The notes under the pieces: generated by a model
The model's database searches: none
Told to the model about the DNA's origin: nothing
What the model saw: the letters and a program-made list of their open reading frames with translations, nothing else
Source: a virus
Virus record (IMG/VR): IMGVR_UViG_3300042868_007173
Coordinates: 1 to 56,512 of that record
Length of the DNA stretch: 56,512 bases
Reading direction: 5' to 3' (one strand)
Shown: one piece after another, positions 8,333-16,700 of the stretch
Numbering within the stretch: the first letter of the stretch is position 1
Layout of the letters: each line of letters begins with the position of its first letter
Position numbers and translations under genes: made by a program

Positions 8333-8668
8333 TTATTTATTTAATTGTTCGCTAATTTCAACTAGAAACTTAGAAACAATTATGAATTTCATATTCTTAT
8401 ACAAATCCCTTAATTTGTTAAATTCATTATCTTCTAATTCTAATGTTGCCGTCCTTTGCAATAAATCTTCTGGAGGCGCAGTTAATTCAAAAATGTCTTT
8501 AAATTTGTCTAACTTATCAAGAAGTTTTAATCTTACAAGCATTTCCTCTACATTAATGCCACTTTCTGATGCATTATTGATAACTGCTCTTAAAATAGCG
8601 TATGTGCTTACATACTGATCTTGCCCTTCTTGGGTTTCTTTTGCAATCTTTAATTCTATTGATTTCAT
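8333..8668 (-). CDS. Helical hypothetical protein
   Basis: A 111-residue protein, predicted largely alpha-helical from its Leu/Lys/Glu pattern, with no Cys and no membrane segment. I recognise no family. It is the last gene at the left end of the fibre and structural region, convergent with the glycan cassette, and has its own TAATTTTG promoter element and a TTTAATTAAA palindrome upstream. It might be a small assembly factor or chaperone for the adjacent fibre proteins; nothing in the sequence proves this. Confidence 0.6.
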   Translation of the reverse strand: MKSIELKIAKETQEGQDQYVSTYAILRAVINNASESGINVEEMLVRLKLLDKLDKFKDIFELTAPPEDLLQRTATLELEDNEFNKLRDLYKNMKFIIVSKFLVEISEQLNK

Positions 8669-8683
8669 GTTTTATATTTTAAA

Positions 8684-8711
8684 CAAAATTAGGTTAATTA
8701 ATTTAATTAAA
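8684..8711 (-). promoter_or_regulatory. Promoter element plus TTTAATTAAA palindrome
   Basis: The minus strand has TAATTTTG (TAnnTTTG; 8684-8691), 15 bases before the ATG at 8668, preceded by the AT-rich element TTTAATTAAA (8702-8711) and its extension TTAATT. No TTTG lies 19-21 bases upstream. Confidence 0.5.
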
Positions 8712-8715
8712 AAAA

Positions 8716-10920
8716 TTATTTTGATAAATTATTAAAGGTTATTCCTGTAATATTAGGAACAAAATTCCCATCTCCAGTAGTGCAAGTAAATGAATACCCC
8801 CCGGCATTACTTGATACTGCAGACCAATATGTTCCATCTGAAGAAACATTTACCCCGCTTATGGTTGGTGGTAATAATGGTCCGGGATATATATCGGTAT
8901 TGTAAGAGTTTATACTACCCCATCCATTTGTTGTAGAATATATTCTACTAGTTGTGGCTAATGGTATTTGCCCTCCCGTAAATGATACCACTGCCACACG
9001 ACCAGAATCATCCATAGAACATGAAGTAGCATAAAAATATTCTAAAAGAAATACGTCACTAAAACCTACACCATACTGTGTTGAATAAGAAATTCTAGCA
9101 CCACCATCTCCAGAATCTGAACTTACAAGTGTTCTAAATCTACCTTGTCCAGACATAGCAATATCAACGAATGTTCTTCCTGTATTGTTAAAGGCTTGCC
9201 CTGCCCAGTTCAACCCATAATCATTAGAGCTAGCTAAATATGAATTGTAAAGACCAGGGCGATTAGCATTATTTACCACCATGCTTATATATTGCCCAGT
9301 ATTTGACATAGCACAGTTTCCTGCCCGACCAGTAACACCATCCACATAGCTCCAAGTCACTCCTGAATCAGTAGATCTATATATGAATGAATAGTTTGAT
9401 AGTCCATCATATGCAGCAGCAAACCAATAAACTCCATCATCAGATACAGCGCAACAACTTAATACTTGTCCACCAAAAGACAGAATTGTGTTCCATGTTG
9501 CCCCATAATCATAAGATTGGTAAAGATTATAGTTAGGGAATCCGCCGGGATCATTATCTTTAATAGCAGCTACATACTTACCATTATTTGAGCCACCAGA
9601 AGTAGCAACTTTAGTAAAATACCCAGTTAAATATATAATGCTAAAACTATTTCCTTGATCAACAGATTTATATAAATTTCCACCAGTAGATGTTCCGTAA
9701 GTGTATGGGGTTGTAAATGTTGTTGGATTTACAGAAATAGAATTAGCAGCAGATATAAGATTATAGTTAACCCATGTATTGCCATAATCAATAGATTGCC
9801 TACCTTTTTGATATTGAAATTGACCAGAACTATCTACAGCTTGAGCAAGACTCCCCCCAATAATAATAGTCCAATTAACTCCCCAATCACTTGATATATA
9901 AGTTCTAAGTTGACCTACTGTAAGCGAGTAAGCAACTACTGTCATGTAATCACCACCTGCTGAAACAGAACATCCTTTAAAAATATCATTTGGAGCTAAT
10001 GGTATATCTGGGAGTGTAACAGATGTCCAACTATTTCCATAATCATTTGAAACATAAAAATAACCTAGAGAAGAACCAGTTGGCTCTGGAGGTGTTAATA
10101 ATTGGTATTGTCCTGACTTAGACATGCCAACACAGCCTGTTATTGTAGTCTTTATTCCTTGACACAAATATGTTCTAGTATAACTTGAACCAAAACTAGT
10201 AGACCTAAATACATAATAACTTGTACCATCAGAACCTAAAACTGTAGCATACCCTCCATTTCCAGACATTGCAGCTCCGTTAAAGTTATATCTTACCCCT
10301 CCTGCATTATAAGCTATAGTCCATGTTGCCCCTGAATTGGATGAAAAATATATTTTGGCTCTATCAGCATCAAATGAACCAACCTGCCTTGTTAAAATCA
10401 TTAATTCACCATCACTGCTCATAGCAGTCGCTAAACACGCATCATTAGTTGTCATTACAGAATCTAACCTTCTAAAAGATTCTCCGTAATCATTAGACAC
10501 GTGAGCGCCACCACCACCAGATCCGGGATCATAAGATTTACCATATAATATACATCTATTATCTGTGGAAGAAGCGACTGAACCAATTCTATCCCCACTA
10601 GGACTATCTATACTATATAACCAATATCTATTAGTATTCCCAATAAGTATCTGACTAGTACCCTCACCTCCAGCAGCATATACCTGATTAGACTGTACAG
10701 CTAGATTAGATTTAACAGGTAGTTGATTTGGTGCTTTGTTATTAAGAGCAGGATTAAGTTCCCAAGCATAAATATAATCTAAAACATTAGCTTTTGTAAC
10801 TTCCCTATTAGGCTCTGTTGCAGGAACTCCGTTTCTTACTACAAAAACACCGGTATCTATAGCATTTTGCAAATTTGCTCTAGATATAGTTTGATTTCCA
10901 GCTATTGATTTCCAACTCAT
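8716..10920 (-). CDS. BNR/Asp-box beta-propeller protein, probable receptor-binding tail protein
   Basis: A 734-residue protein made of about 10-12 Asp-box (BNR) repeats of the type S-x-D-x-G-x-x-W. Examples are SNDYGNSWTS, SSDWGVNWTI, SYDYGATWNT, STDSGVTWSY and SNDYGLNWAG, each preceded by a CxxSxxGxY strand. The pattern predicts a large beta-propeller like sortilin or sialidase folds; the Asp-box alone does not make it an enzyme. Residues 1 to about 55 (MSWKSIAGNQTISRANLQNA) look like an attachment domain. Its start is adjacent to the stop of the Gly-Thr-Ser fibre gene. Binding to a surface glycan or protein is the likely job. Confidence 0.75.
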   Translation of the reverse strand: MSWKSIAGNQTISRANLQNAIDTGVFVVRNGVPATEPNREVTKANVLDYIYAWELNPALNNKAPNQLPVKSNLAVQSNQVYAAGGEGTSQILIGNTNRYWLYSIDSPSGDRIGSVASSTDNRCILYGKSYDPGSGGGGAHVSNDYGESFRRLDSVMTTNDACLATAMSSDGELMILTRQVGSFDADRAKIYFSSNSGATWTIAYNAGGVRYNFNGAAMSGNGGYATVLGSDGTSYYVFRSTSFGSSYTRTYLCQGIKTTITGCVGMSKSGQYQLLTPPEPTGSSLGYFYVSNDYGNSWTSVTLPDIPLAPNDIFKGCSVSAGGDYMTVVAYSLTVGQLRTYISSDWGVNWTIIIGGSLAQAVDSSGQFQYQKGRQSIDYGNTWVNYNLISAANSISVNPTTFTTPYTYGTSTGGNLYKSVDQGNSFSIIYLTGYFTKVATSGGSNNGKYVAAIKDNDPGGFPNYNLYQSYDYGATWNTILSFGGQVLSCCAVSDDGVYWFAAAYDGLSNYSFIYRSTDSGVTWSYVDGVTGRAGNCAMSNTGQYISMVVNNANRPGLYNSYLASSNDYGLNWAGQAFNNTGRTFVDIAMSGQGRFRTLVSSDSGDGGARISYSTQYGVGFSDVFLLEYFYATSCSMDDSGRVAVVSFTGGQIPLATTSRIYSTTNGWGSINSYNTDIYPGPLLPPTISGVNVSSDGTYWSAVSSNAGGYSFTCTTGDGNFVPNITGITFNNLSK

Positions 10921-12758
10921 TATTTTAATTTAGCTTCTAATTCAGCAATACGTTTTTCTAAAGCAGCTATTTTAGCTGTATGAACTTGACGATAAGATAA
11001 ACTTAAAACATCATCTTTATCTTTAAGAATGGCACTATCTAAAACTCCTTCAAGATCTTGAGCAAAATAACCTAATTCTTCTTTGCCTTCTTTTATATAG
11101 CTTTTTGCAGTGATTGATTCTATGCCAGCAATTGTAGGATTTTCTTTAACTAGTGTTTTAAATCTTTTATCTGAAAATTCATAAAATGCATCTGCATATA
11201 CTCCTCCATTTGCTAATACTTTTAATCTTACGTTAACATTACTTTCATTTAAATACCAATCATTTCCAAACATAGATATATCCCATGTTTTATTACCTGA
11301 AGATTCATTAACAAATACATTATATGAACTAGTATTATTACCTAGAGCTATTATTGGTCCTGTAGTTCCTACAAAAAATATTACACCAGCATTTCTTGTT
11401 ACTTTAGCAATTGCTGTACTATCTGCCATTAATAATAAAGCACCACCATTATAATTGCCTACAGCTGCATCATATCCTGCTGTTGGATGTATTTGAAGCC
11501 CTGCTGTGTTTGATGCCCCTGTGGCACGAATTGATGGGAATGGTTGTACTGATGATATTTGAAAACAATCATCTTGACCTCCTGCAACTTGCACTTTTGT
11601 AGCATCAGCAAAAATAATACTATTACCTATAGTGGTAGCTGATGTAAATTTAGCTAAACAATTTGTAGTACCTGAAACAGTTACAGAAGTACCTGAAGTA
11701 CCAGAACTACCTGATGTGCCTGAAGTACCTGAACTACCATTTCCACCATTTACTCCTGATGTACCAGAAGTGCCTGATGTTCCAGAAGTTCCAGACGTTC
11801 CTGTGGTACCTGATGTTCCTGAAGTTCCAGACGTTCCTGTGGTACCTGATGTTCCTGAAGTACCATTGCCACCAACTGCTCCGGATGTACCGGAAGTACC
11901 CGATGTACCTGTCGTACCTGAAGTACCTCTCGTACCAGAAGTTCCAGAAGTGCCTGTAGTACCTGAACTACCTGAAACACCAGATGATCCTGATGTGCCT
12001 GTAGTACCACTAGTTCCGTTAACTCCACTAGATCCTGAACTCCCTGAAGTTCCTGTGGTACCAGATGATCCTGATGTACCATTACTTCCTGAAGTACCCG
12101 TAGCACCAGAACTACCAGAACTACCTGAAGTACCTGAAGAACCAGAACTACCATCACCACCACTAGCACCAGCTAAGTTTACAATCCATGCTGCATAAGT
12201 ACCTGAACCAACTGTGATTACCGGAGCGCCAAATGAAAGAGATCCCGTAATAGGATCATACGCTGTAACTACTGATTCTTGATAATTTGTAATATTATAT
12301 ACAATAAGGATAGTTTGACTAATTGTATATGCCAATGCTGTCTGTACTGTTATCGTACCGCTATTGCCTAAAGTAAAAGAAGTTGTTGAAGTAGTATAAT
12401 ACTTATCACCCGCATACCCTGATGTACCACTTGTACCACTTGAACCTGTATTACCACTTGAACCTGATGTTCCACTAGTCCCTGAAGTCCCTGTTGTACC
12501 AGAACTACCAGAACTACCTGACGTACCAGAACTACCTGACGTACCAGAACTACCAGCTGTACCAGAAGATGAGCTATAAATAGGCACATTCAATACATTA
12601 CCACTAAATGTAGATGGTCCACTACTGCCATTGGTCGTAAGACTTAAAGGCAATTGGTAGTCAACGTCAGGAACTGCTGTGCTAAAGTTAGCATCTAAGT
12701 TTCCTTTAATTATACCATCAATGTTAGGTAATTCGCTTAAAATTGTATTTTTAGTCAT
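10920..12758 (-). CDS. Gly-Thr-Ser repeat tail fibre with S74 intramolecular chaperone
   Basis: A 612-residue fibre. A short N-terminal domain is followed by GTSGTSG-type tripeptide repeats (about 75-115 and 200-355), split by a beta module (YYTTSTTSFTLGNSGT to VGSGTYAAWIVNL) that also occurs in the 1447-residue fibre. The C-terminal domain is Peptidase_S74-like: SDKRFK places Ser529 and Lys534 at the usual dyad spacing, with GYFAQDLEGVL and a final coiled coil. In this family the domain folds the trimer and then cleaves itself off. The repeats resemble a collagen-like or Ser/Thr-rich stalk and are obvious candidates for O-glycosylation. Confidence 0.8.
   Translation of the reverse strand: MTKNTILSELPNIDGIIKGNLDANFSTAVPDVDYQLPLSLTTNGSSGPSTFSGNVLNVPIYSSSSGTAGSSGTSGSSGTSGSSGSSGTTGTSGTSGTSGSSGNTGSSGTSGTSGYAGDKYYTTSTTSFTLGNSGTITVQTALAYTISQTILIVYNITNYQESVVTAYDPITGSLSFGAPVITVGSGTYAAWIVNLAGASGGDGSSGSSGTSGSSGSSGATGTSGSNGTSGSSGTTGTSGSSGSSGVNGTSGTTGTSGSSGVSGSSGTTGTSGTSGTRGTSGTTGTSGTSGTSGAVGGNGTSGTSGTTGTSGTSGTSGTTGTSGTSGTSGTSGTSGVNGGNGSSGTSGTSGSSGTSGTSVTVSGTTNCLAKFTSATTIGNSIIFADATKVQVAGGQDDCFQISSVQPFPSIRATGASNTAGLQIHPTAGYDAAVGNYNGGALLLMADSTAIAKVTRNAGVIFFVGTTGPIIALGNNTSSYNVFVNESSGNKTWDISMFGNDWYLNESNVNVRLKVLANGGVYADAFYEFSDKRFKTLVKENPTIAGIESITAKSYIKEGKEELGYFAQDLEGVLDSAILKDKDDVLSLSYRQVHTAKIAALEKRIAELEAKLK
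11690..12160 (-). repeat. Gly-Thr-Ser tripeptide repeat tract of the 612-residue fibre
   Basis: Coding tract of consecutive GTS, GSS and GTT triplets interrupted only by short variants (GVN, GAV, GGN). A shorter tract of the same kind lies at about 12420-12560. Codons vary between copies (GGT/GGA, ACT/ACA/ACG, TCT/TCA/AGT), so the DNA is much less repetitive than the protein. Confidence 0.85.
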
Positions 12759-12769
12759 CTTTTAAAGAA

Positions 12770-13153
12770 TTATGCTATTGGCGTTGATTCTGTTGTTGTT
12801 GTAGTTGTTGGCGCTATTGTTGTTGTCGTTGGTGCTAATGTTGTTGTTGTAAATATTGGTGGCATTGGTGGGTATGGTGTTGGTATATACTCGCCTGTAA
12901 TTGTTAAGTTAAGTTGAGCGGCTACCCAATCCCAAGCAAATGCGTCTTGATCCCAATCTTGGTAAGCTTGACCTTCCATTTTTAATATTCCACTATTTAC
13001 TTGACTTATATTGTATTCATTAACAATAACGTATAAAGTGTAATAAAAACTAGCAGAAACATTTAATTCCACATTACTTGCGTATGCGTTTAAAACTGTT
13101 GCATTTACTTCTTGTCCATTATACCAAACTTGTACTGGTTCAATTGTTTTCAT
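12770..13153 (-). CDS. Small virion-type protein with Thr-rich tail
   Basis: A 127-residue protein. The first 95 residues look beta-rich (VQVWYNGQEVNATVLNAYAS, FYYTLYVIVNEY). The last 30 are a Pro/Thr tail (TTTTLAPTTTTIAPTTTTTT). The same tail type occurs on several other small proteins in the structural region. I recognise no family. Lying between the two big fibre genes, it may decorate or connect the fibre assembly; the tail could be a flexible linker or a glycosylation target. Confidence 0.65.
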   Translation of the reverse strand: MKTIEPVQVWYNGQEVNATVLNAYASNVELNVSASFYYTLYVIVNEYNISQVNSGILKMEGQAYQDWDQDAFAWDWVAAQLNLTITGEYIPTPYPPMPPIFTTTTLAPTTTTIAPTTTTTTESTPIA

Positions 13154-13156
13154 TTT

Positions 13157-13393
13157 TTATTGATTTATTTTATTTAAAATATTTTGTTTTACAAAGTTAA
13201 AACCTTCTTCTGATATTACAATCCATTCACCATCTGCATTATCAGATGCAATCTTGGATATGCTTGTAAAAGCTTTTTCGTTTTTATATACACCAACAGA
13301 TGATGCATCTTCGGCATCAGTAACTTGAGTAAAATATTTAGAATCAGTATCTATTTTATAGTAACTAACTCTGAATTTGTAATAATTTATCAT
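13157..13393 (-). CDS. Small hypothetical protein
   Basis: A 78-residue protein without a recognisable family, mixed alpha/beta, containing one aromatic strand (YYKFRVSYYKIDTDSKYF) and IVISEEGFNFVKQNILNK at the end. It is 3 bases from the next gene in the same direction, so it is part of the fibre operon. Its position suggests a small tail-tip accessory protein, by context only. Confidence 0.55.
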   Translation of the reverse strand: MINYYKFRVSYYKIDTDSKYFTQVTDAEDASSVGVYKNEKAFTSISKIASDNADGEWIVISEEGFNFVKQNILNKINQ

Positions 13394-13415
13394 AATTTAT
13401 TATATATAAAATTTA

Positions 13416-13715
13416 TTAAATACATGTCAACGAACTATTATAAGCAGGACCAGAATACCAAACCGATACACAAAAAAAATCGCCAGGGACAGTATAGGTA
13501 TATGTAGGAGTTCCAATGCAATCCACAAAATCAGCGTATCCATAATCATAAACATCATATAAATAACAAGTTGTAGGTGGTGGATTATAATTATAATAAC
13601 CATTTGCACAATACCCCCTTCCGCTTGCAGCATTAAAATCAGACATACAATAGCCGCCTCCTGCAACAGCTTGTATATCACTCCAACATATAGTACCGCT
13701 ACTCGGGGTTCCCAT
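13416..13715 (-). CDS. Cys/Tyr/Gly-rich small protein
   Basis: A 99-residue protein with unusual composition: about seven Cys, many Tyr and Gly, and few charged residues (GGGYCMSDFNAASGRGYCANG, YLYDVYDYGYADF). There is no signal peptide. It starts 1 base from the stop of the 1447-residue fibre gene, so the two are coupled. The composition suggests an exposed structural protein, perhaps a fibre-tip subunit; no family recognised. Confidence 0.55.
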   Translation of the reverse strand: MGTPSSGTICWSDIQAVAGGGYCMSDFNAASGRGYCANGYYNYNPPPTTCYLYDVYDYGYADFVDCIGTPTYTYTVPGDFFCVSVWYSGPAYNSSLTCI

Positions 13716-13716
13716 G

Positions 13717-16700
13717 TTACTTATTTAATAATTGGTTAACTAATTTTTTAAGTTCTTGTATTTCAGTTTGTTGTTCTTTGAAAGCTTCAATAAACAATCC
13801 AGACATGTTTCCATACATTACACTATATTCATCTACATCTGCTGCATATGTTACTACCTCTGGTAATACTAGTTCTGTTTCTTGAGCAATAACACCAATC
13901 TTTCGCGTCTTGGTATCATCATCAATCCTATTGTAATTAACACCGCGAAGCTTTAAAACCTTTTCAAGAGCATTTTCTACAGTTACAACATTTTCTTTCT
14001 TACGAGCATCTGAATAAGCGCATATATTATCTGTTGAATATATAGCTCCAGTAACATATAATCCATAAGAAGAAGATGTAGTAGAACCATTAACACCCAT
14101 ACAGCTATTAGCTAGAAGATAATACCAATACCATTTACCATTAGCTTGTCTATACACGCCACCATTACCAGAAGCATCATACATTATACCTGCTACTGCA
14201 CTATGTTCATCATATATACCACTATAACCATTTTTACTACCTCTAATCGCAAATTGAGTATAACTGCTAAGATCATTTGGTGAAAAATGTCCTCCATATT
14301 GACTAGGCCAGTACAAACCATAAGCGCCATTAAATTGCATCCAAGTATTTGTCTGATAATAAGATGTTCCTGCTTTATTAGGGGCATCTAGAAAAGATGC
14401 ATAATTTGAAGTATCAAAAACAGTAGCAACAGTACCACCACCATAAGTTCCTTTATGACAATATGCGGTACCGTTTTGCCATCTAAATTGCCAACTATAT
14501 GTATTGTTATGGAATCCAACTTCACCTGAGCCTTGAGCAAACATTAAAGTAATGTTTCCATTAGTTAAACCTCCTACTTCTATACCACCATATCCGTTTC
14601 TAAAACCTTCTATTTTCCATGCACCATATGAACCATTATTTGCATAAAGTTGAGCATTATTAGTTCCCGGACAAAGTAATCCATAAACTGTATTCATTCT
14701 AATCCAATCATTAGTATAAATTGAACTAAATGTTGGTGAATCAGAAGTTCTAACGTACTGATTCATATTAGCAGCATATGGATAAGCAGCCGTATTCATA
14801 TAATAAACCCAACCTCCAAAACTATTACCAGTAATATTTCTTGTAGCTAATCTATTAGCATTATCTTCCCATCCCCATGCTACTTGAGTACCCCAGAAAT
14901 TACTCGCGTTACTATGTCTAAAGTTTTCAATAAACCACCAAGTACCTCCCGGATTATTAGTTTGACTTGGCTCATCTCCATTATATCTATATGTACCTGC
15001 CGGTGTATTTTGAAAGTCTGTATTACAATTGGCACTAAATCCTCCTCTAAAAATATACCCCCCAGCTCCTAAATATGTTGCAGAAGTTGCTGAAGCTGAA
15101 TTACCATTATATTGTGAACCATTAGCACTAATAAAATATGTACTCCCATTTAAGTATATCGTGCCATTGCGATAATAGTTTAAATACATTTGTTTACCAG
15201 TACCATTATCCATATGTAGGTTCCCATCTGTAGCTTGAACAACAGCGAGATTAGCAACGGCCCCCGGATCACCATTACCCCCTAACTGTATTCTAGCTCC
15301 CCATGTAGCATTATTTTGTGTTTGAAAAGTCGCATTTTGCGCTGCTGTTGCTGTTGCAGCATTACCTCCAATACTCAAAGAAGCCGCTGTTCCTGTTAAC
15401 CCTGTTCCGGCCCCAGTAAATGCTCCACTTGTCCATATTCCAGACCCCAGTGCAGCAGTAGTAACACCTGCTTGCATTAATAGAAGCTGATGATTTAATC
15501 CTGCTTTTGATTGTGGGTTATTACCAGCGCCCCCATAGTCTGGATTATACGACCAAGCCAACCCGTAAAGATTACCTATAACATTTGATGCTCCACCATC
15601 TGTTAACACATAAGCCGCTCCCATAGCAAATATAGCTTGAGTTTGTGCAGGATCATAAAGTCCTACTAAACCCTTTCTACCATTAGAAAATGCAATATTG
15701 CCAGACATTGTTCCTCCAGCCAAAGGCAAATACCCTGATACAGATGGAGATACGCCACTACTTCCCGAAGTTCCAGATGTGCCATTAGCTCCACTAGTTC
15801 CAGATGTACCATTAGCTCCACTTGTACCTGATGTACCATTTGTACCAGTAGCACCATTTGTGCCAGAAGTACCGGATGTACCAGTAGAACCAGTAGCGCC
15901 ACTTGTACCAGAGGTGCCGCTTGTTCCAGTAGAACCAGTAGCGCCAGAGGTACCACTTGTACCTGAAGATCCAGTAACACCTGAAGATCCAGACGTACCT
16001 GAAGTTCCAGATGTACCTGTTGTCCCGGATGTGCCATTTGTACCATTTTCACCTGAAGTACCTGAAGTTCCTGTTGTTCCAGAAGTTCCTGTTGTTCCCG
16101 AAGTTCCCGTAGTTCCGCTAGAACCTGAAGTTCCAGAACTACCGCTTGTACCATTTTCACCTGAAGTTCCAGATGTTCCTGTTGTTCCTGAAGTTCCAGA
16201 TGTACCAGATGTACCGCTTGTACCATTAGATCCAGAAGTTCCATCTATTCCTGAAGTACCTGAAGTACCAGACGTACCACTTGGTGGATTGAATGTTGTT
16301 TGTGCAAAAGAGTAATTACTTATTCCTTCAGTATAAAAATTTATATCAGCATTCCCACCATGATTATGCAGAACATATATTTTGCAATAAAGTCTATCGG
16401 TAGCGTTTAAAGATTGTGATATTAAAAATAAATCAGTAAAAAATTCTTTAATAGTATTTGACGATACTGGTTCAGTATCTATGTTAGTAGTACCTAAAAG
16501 TGTTGATACTCCGCCTGTTGTATATTTGTAAAGTTCAACATCTACCGCTAAATCACAATTATGGTTTATGTCAAAATGTGTTGTCCACGCCCATAACCCT
16601 GAAGGTATTGTGGTGACATTAGGTACTCCTGAATCAGTCGCATAAGTAGCAATAAGAGTTCTTGTGTTGTTGGGTACATTATTTAATGCTACCGATTGCT

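Noticed and set aside
11632-12198. Long plus-strand frame encoding VPEVPDVP-type repeats
   Set aside because: It is the complement of the GTSG-coding tract of the 612-residue fibre; the repetition forces it open. Similar shadows lie at 15698-16315 and 16832-17278.
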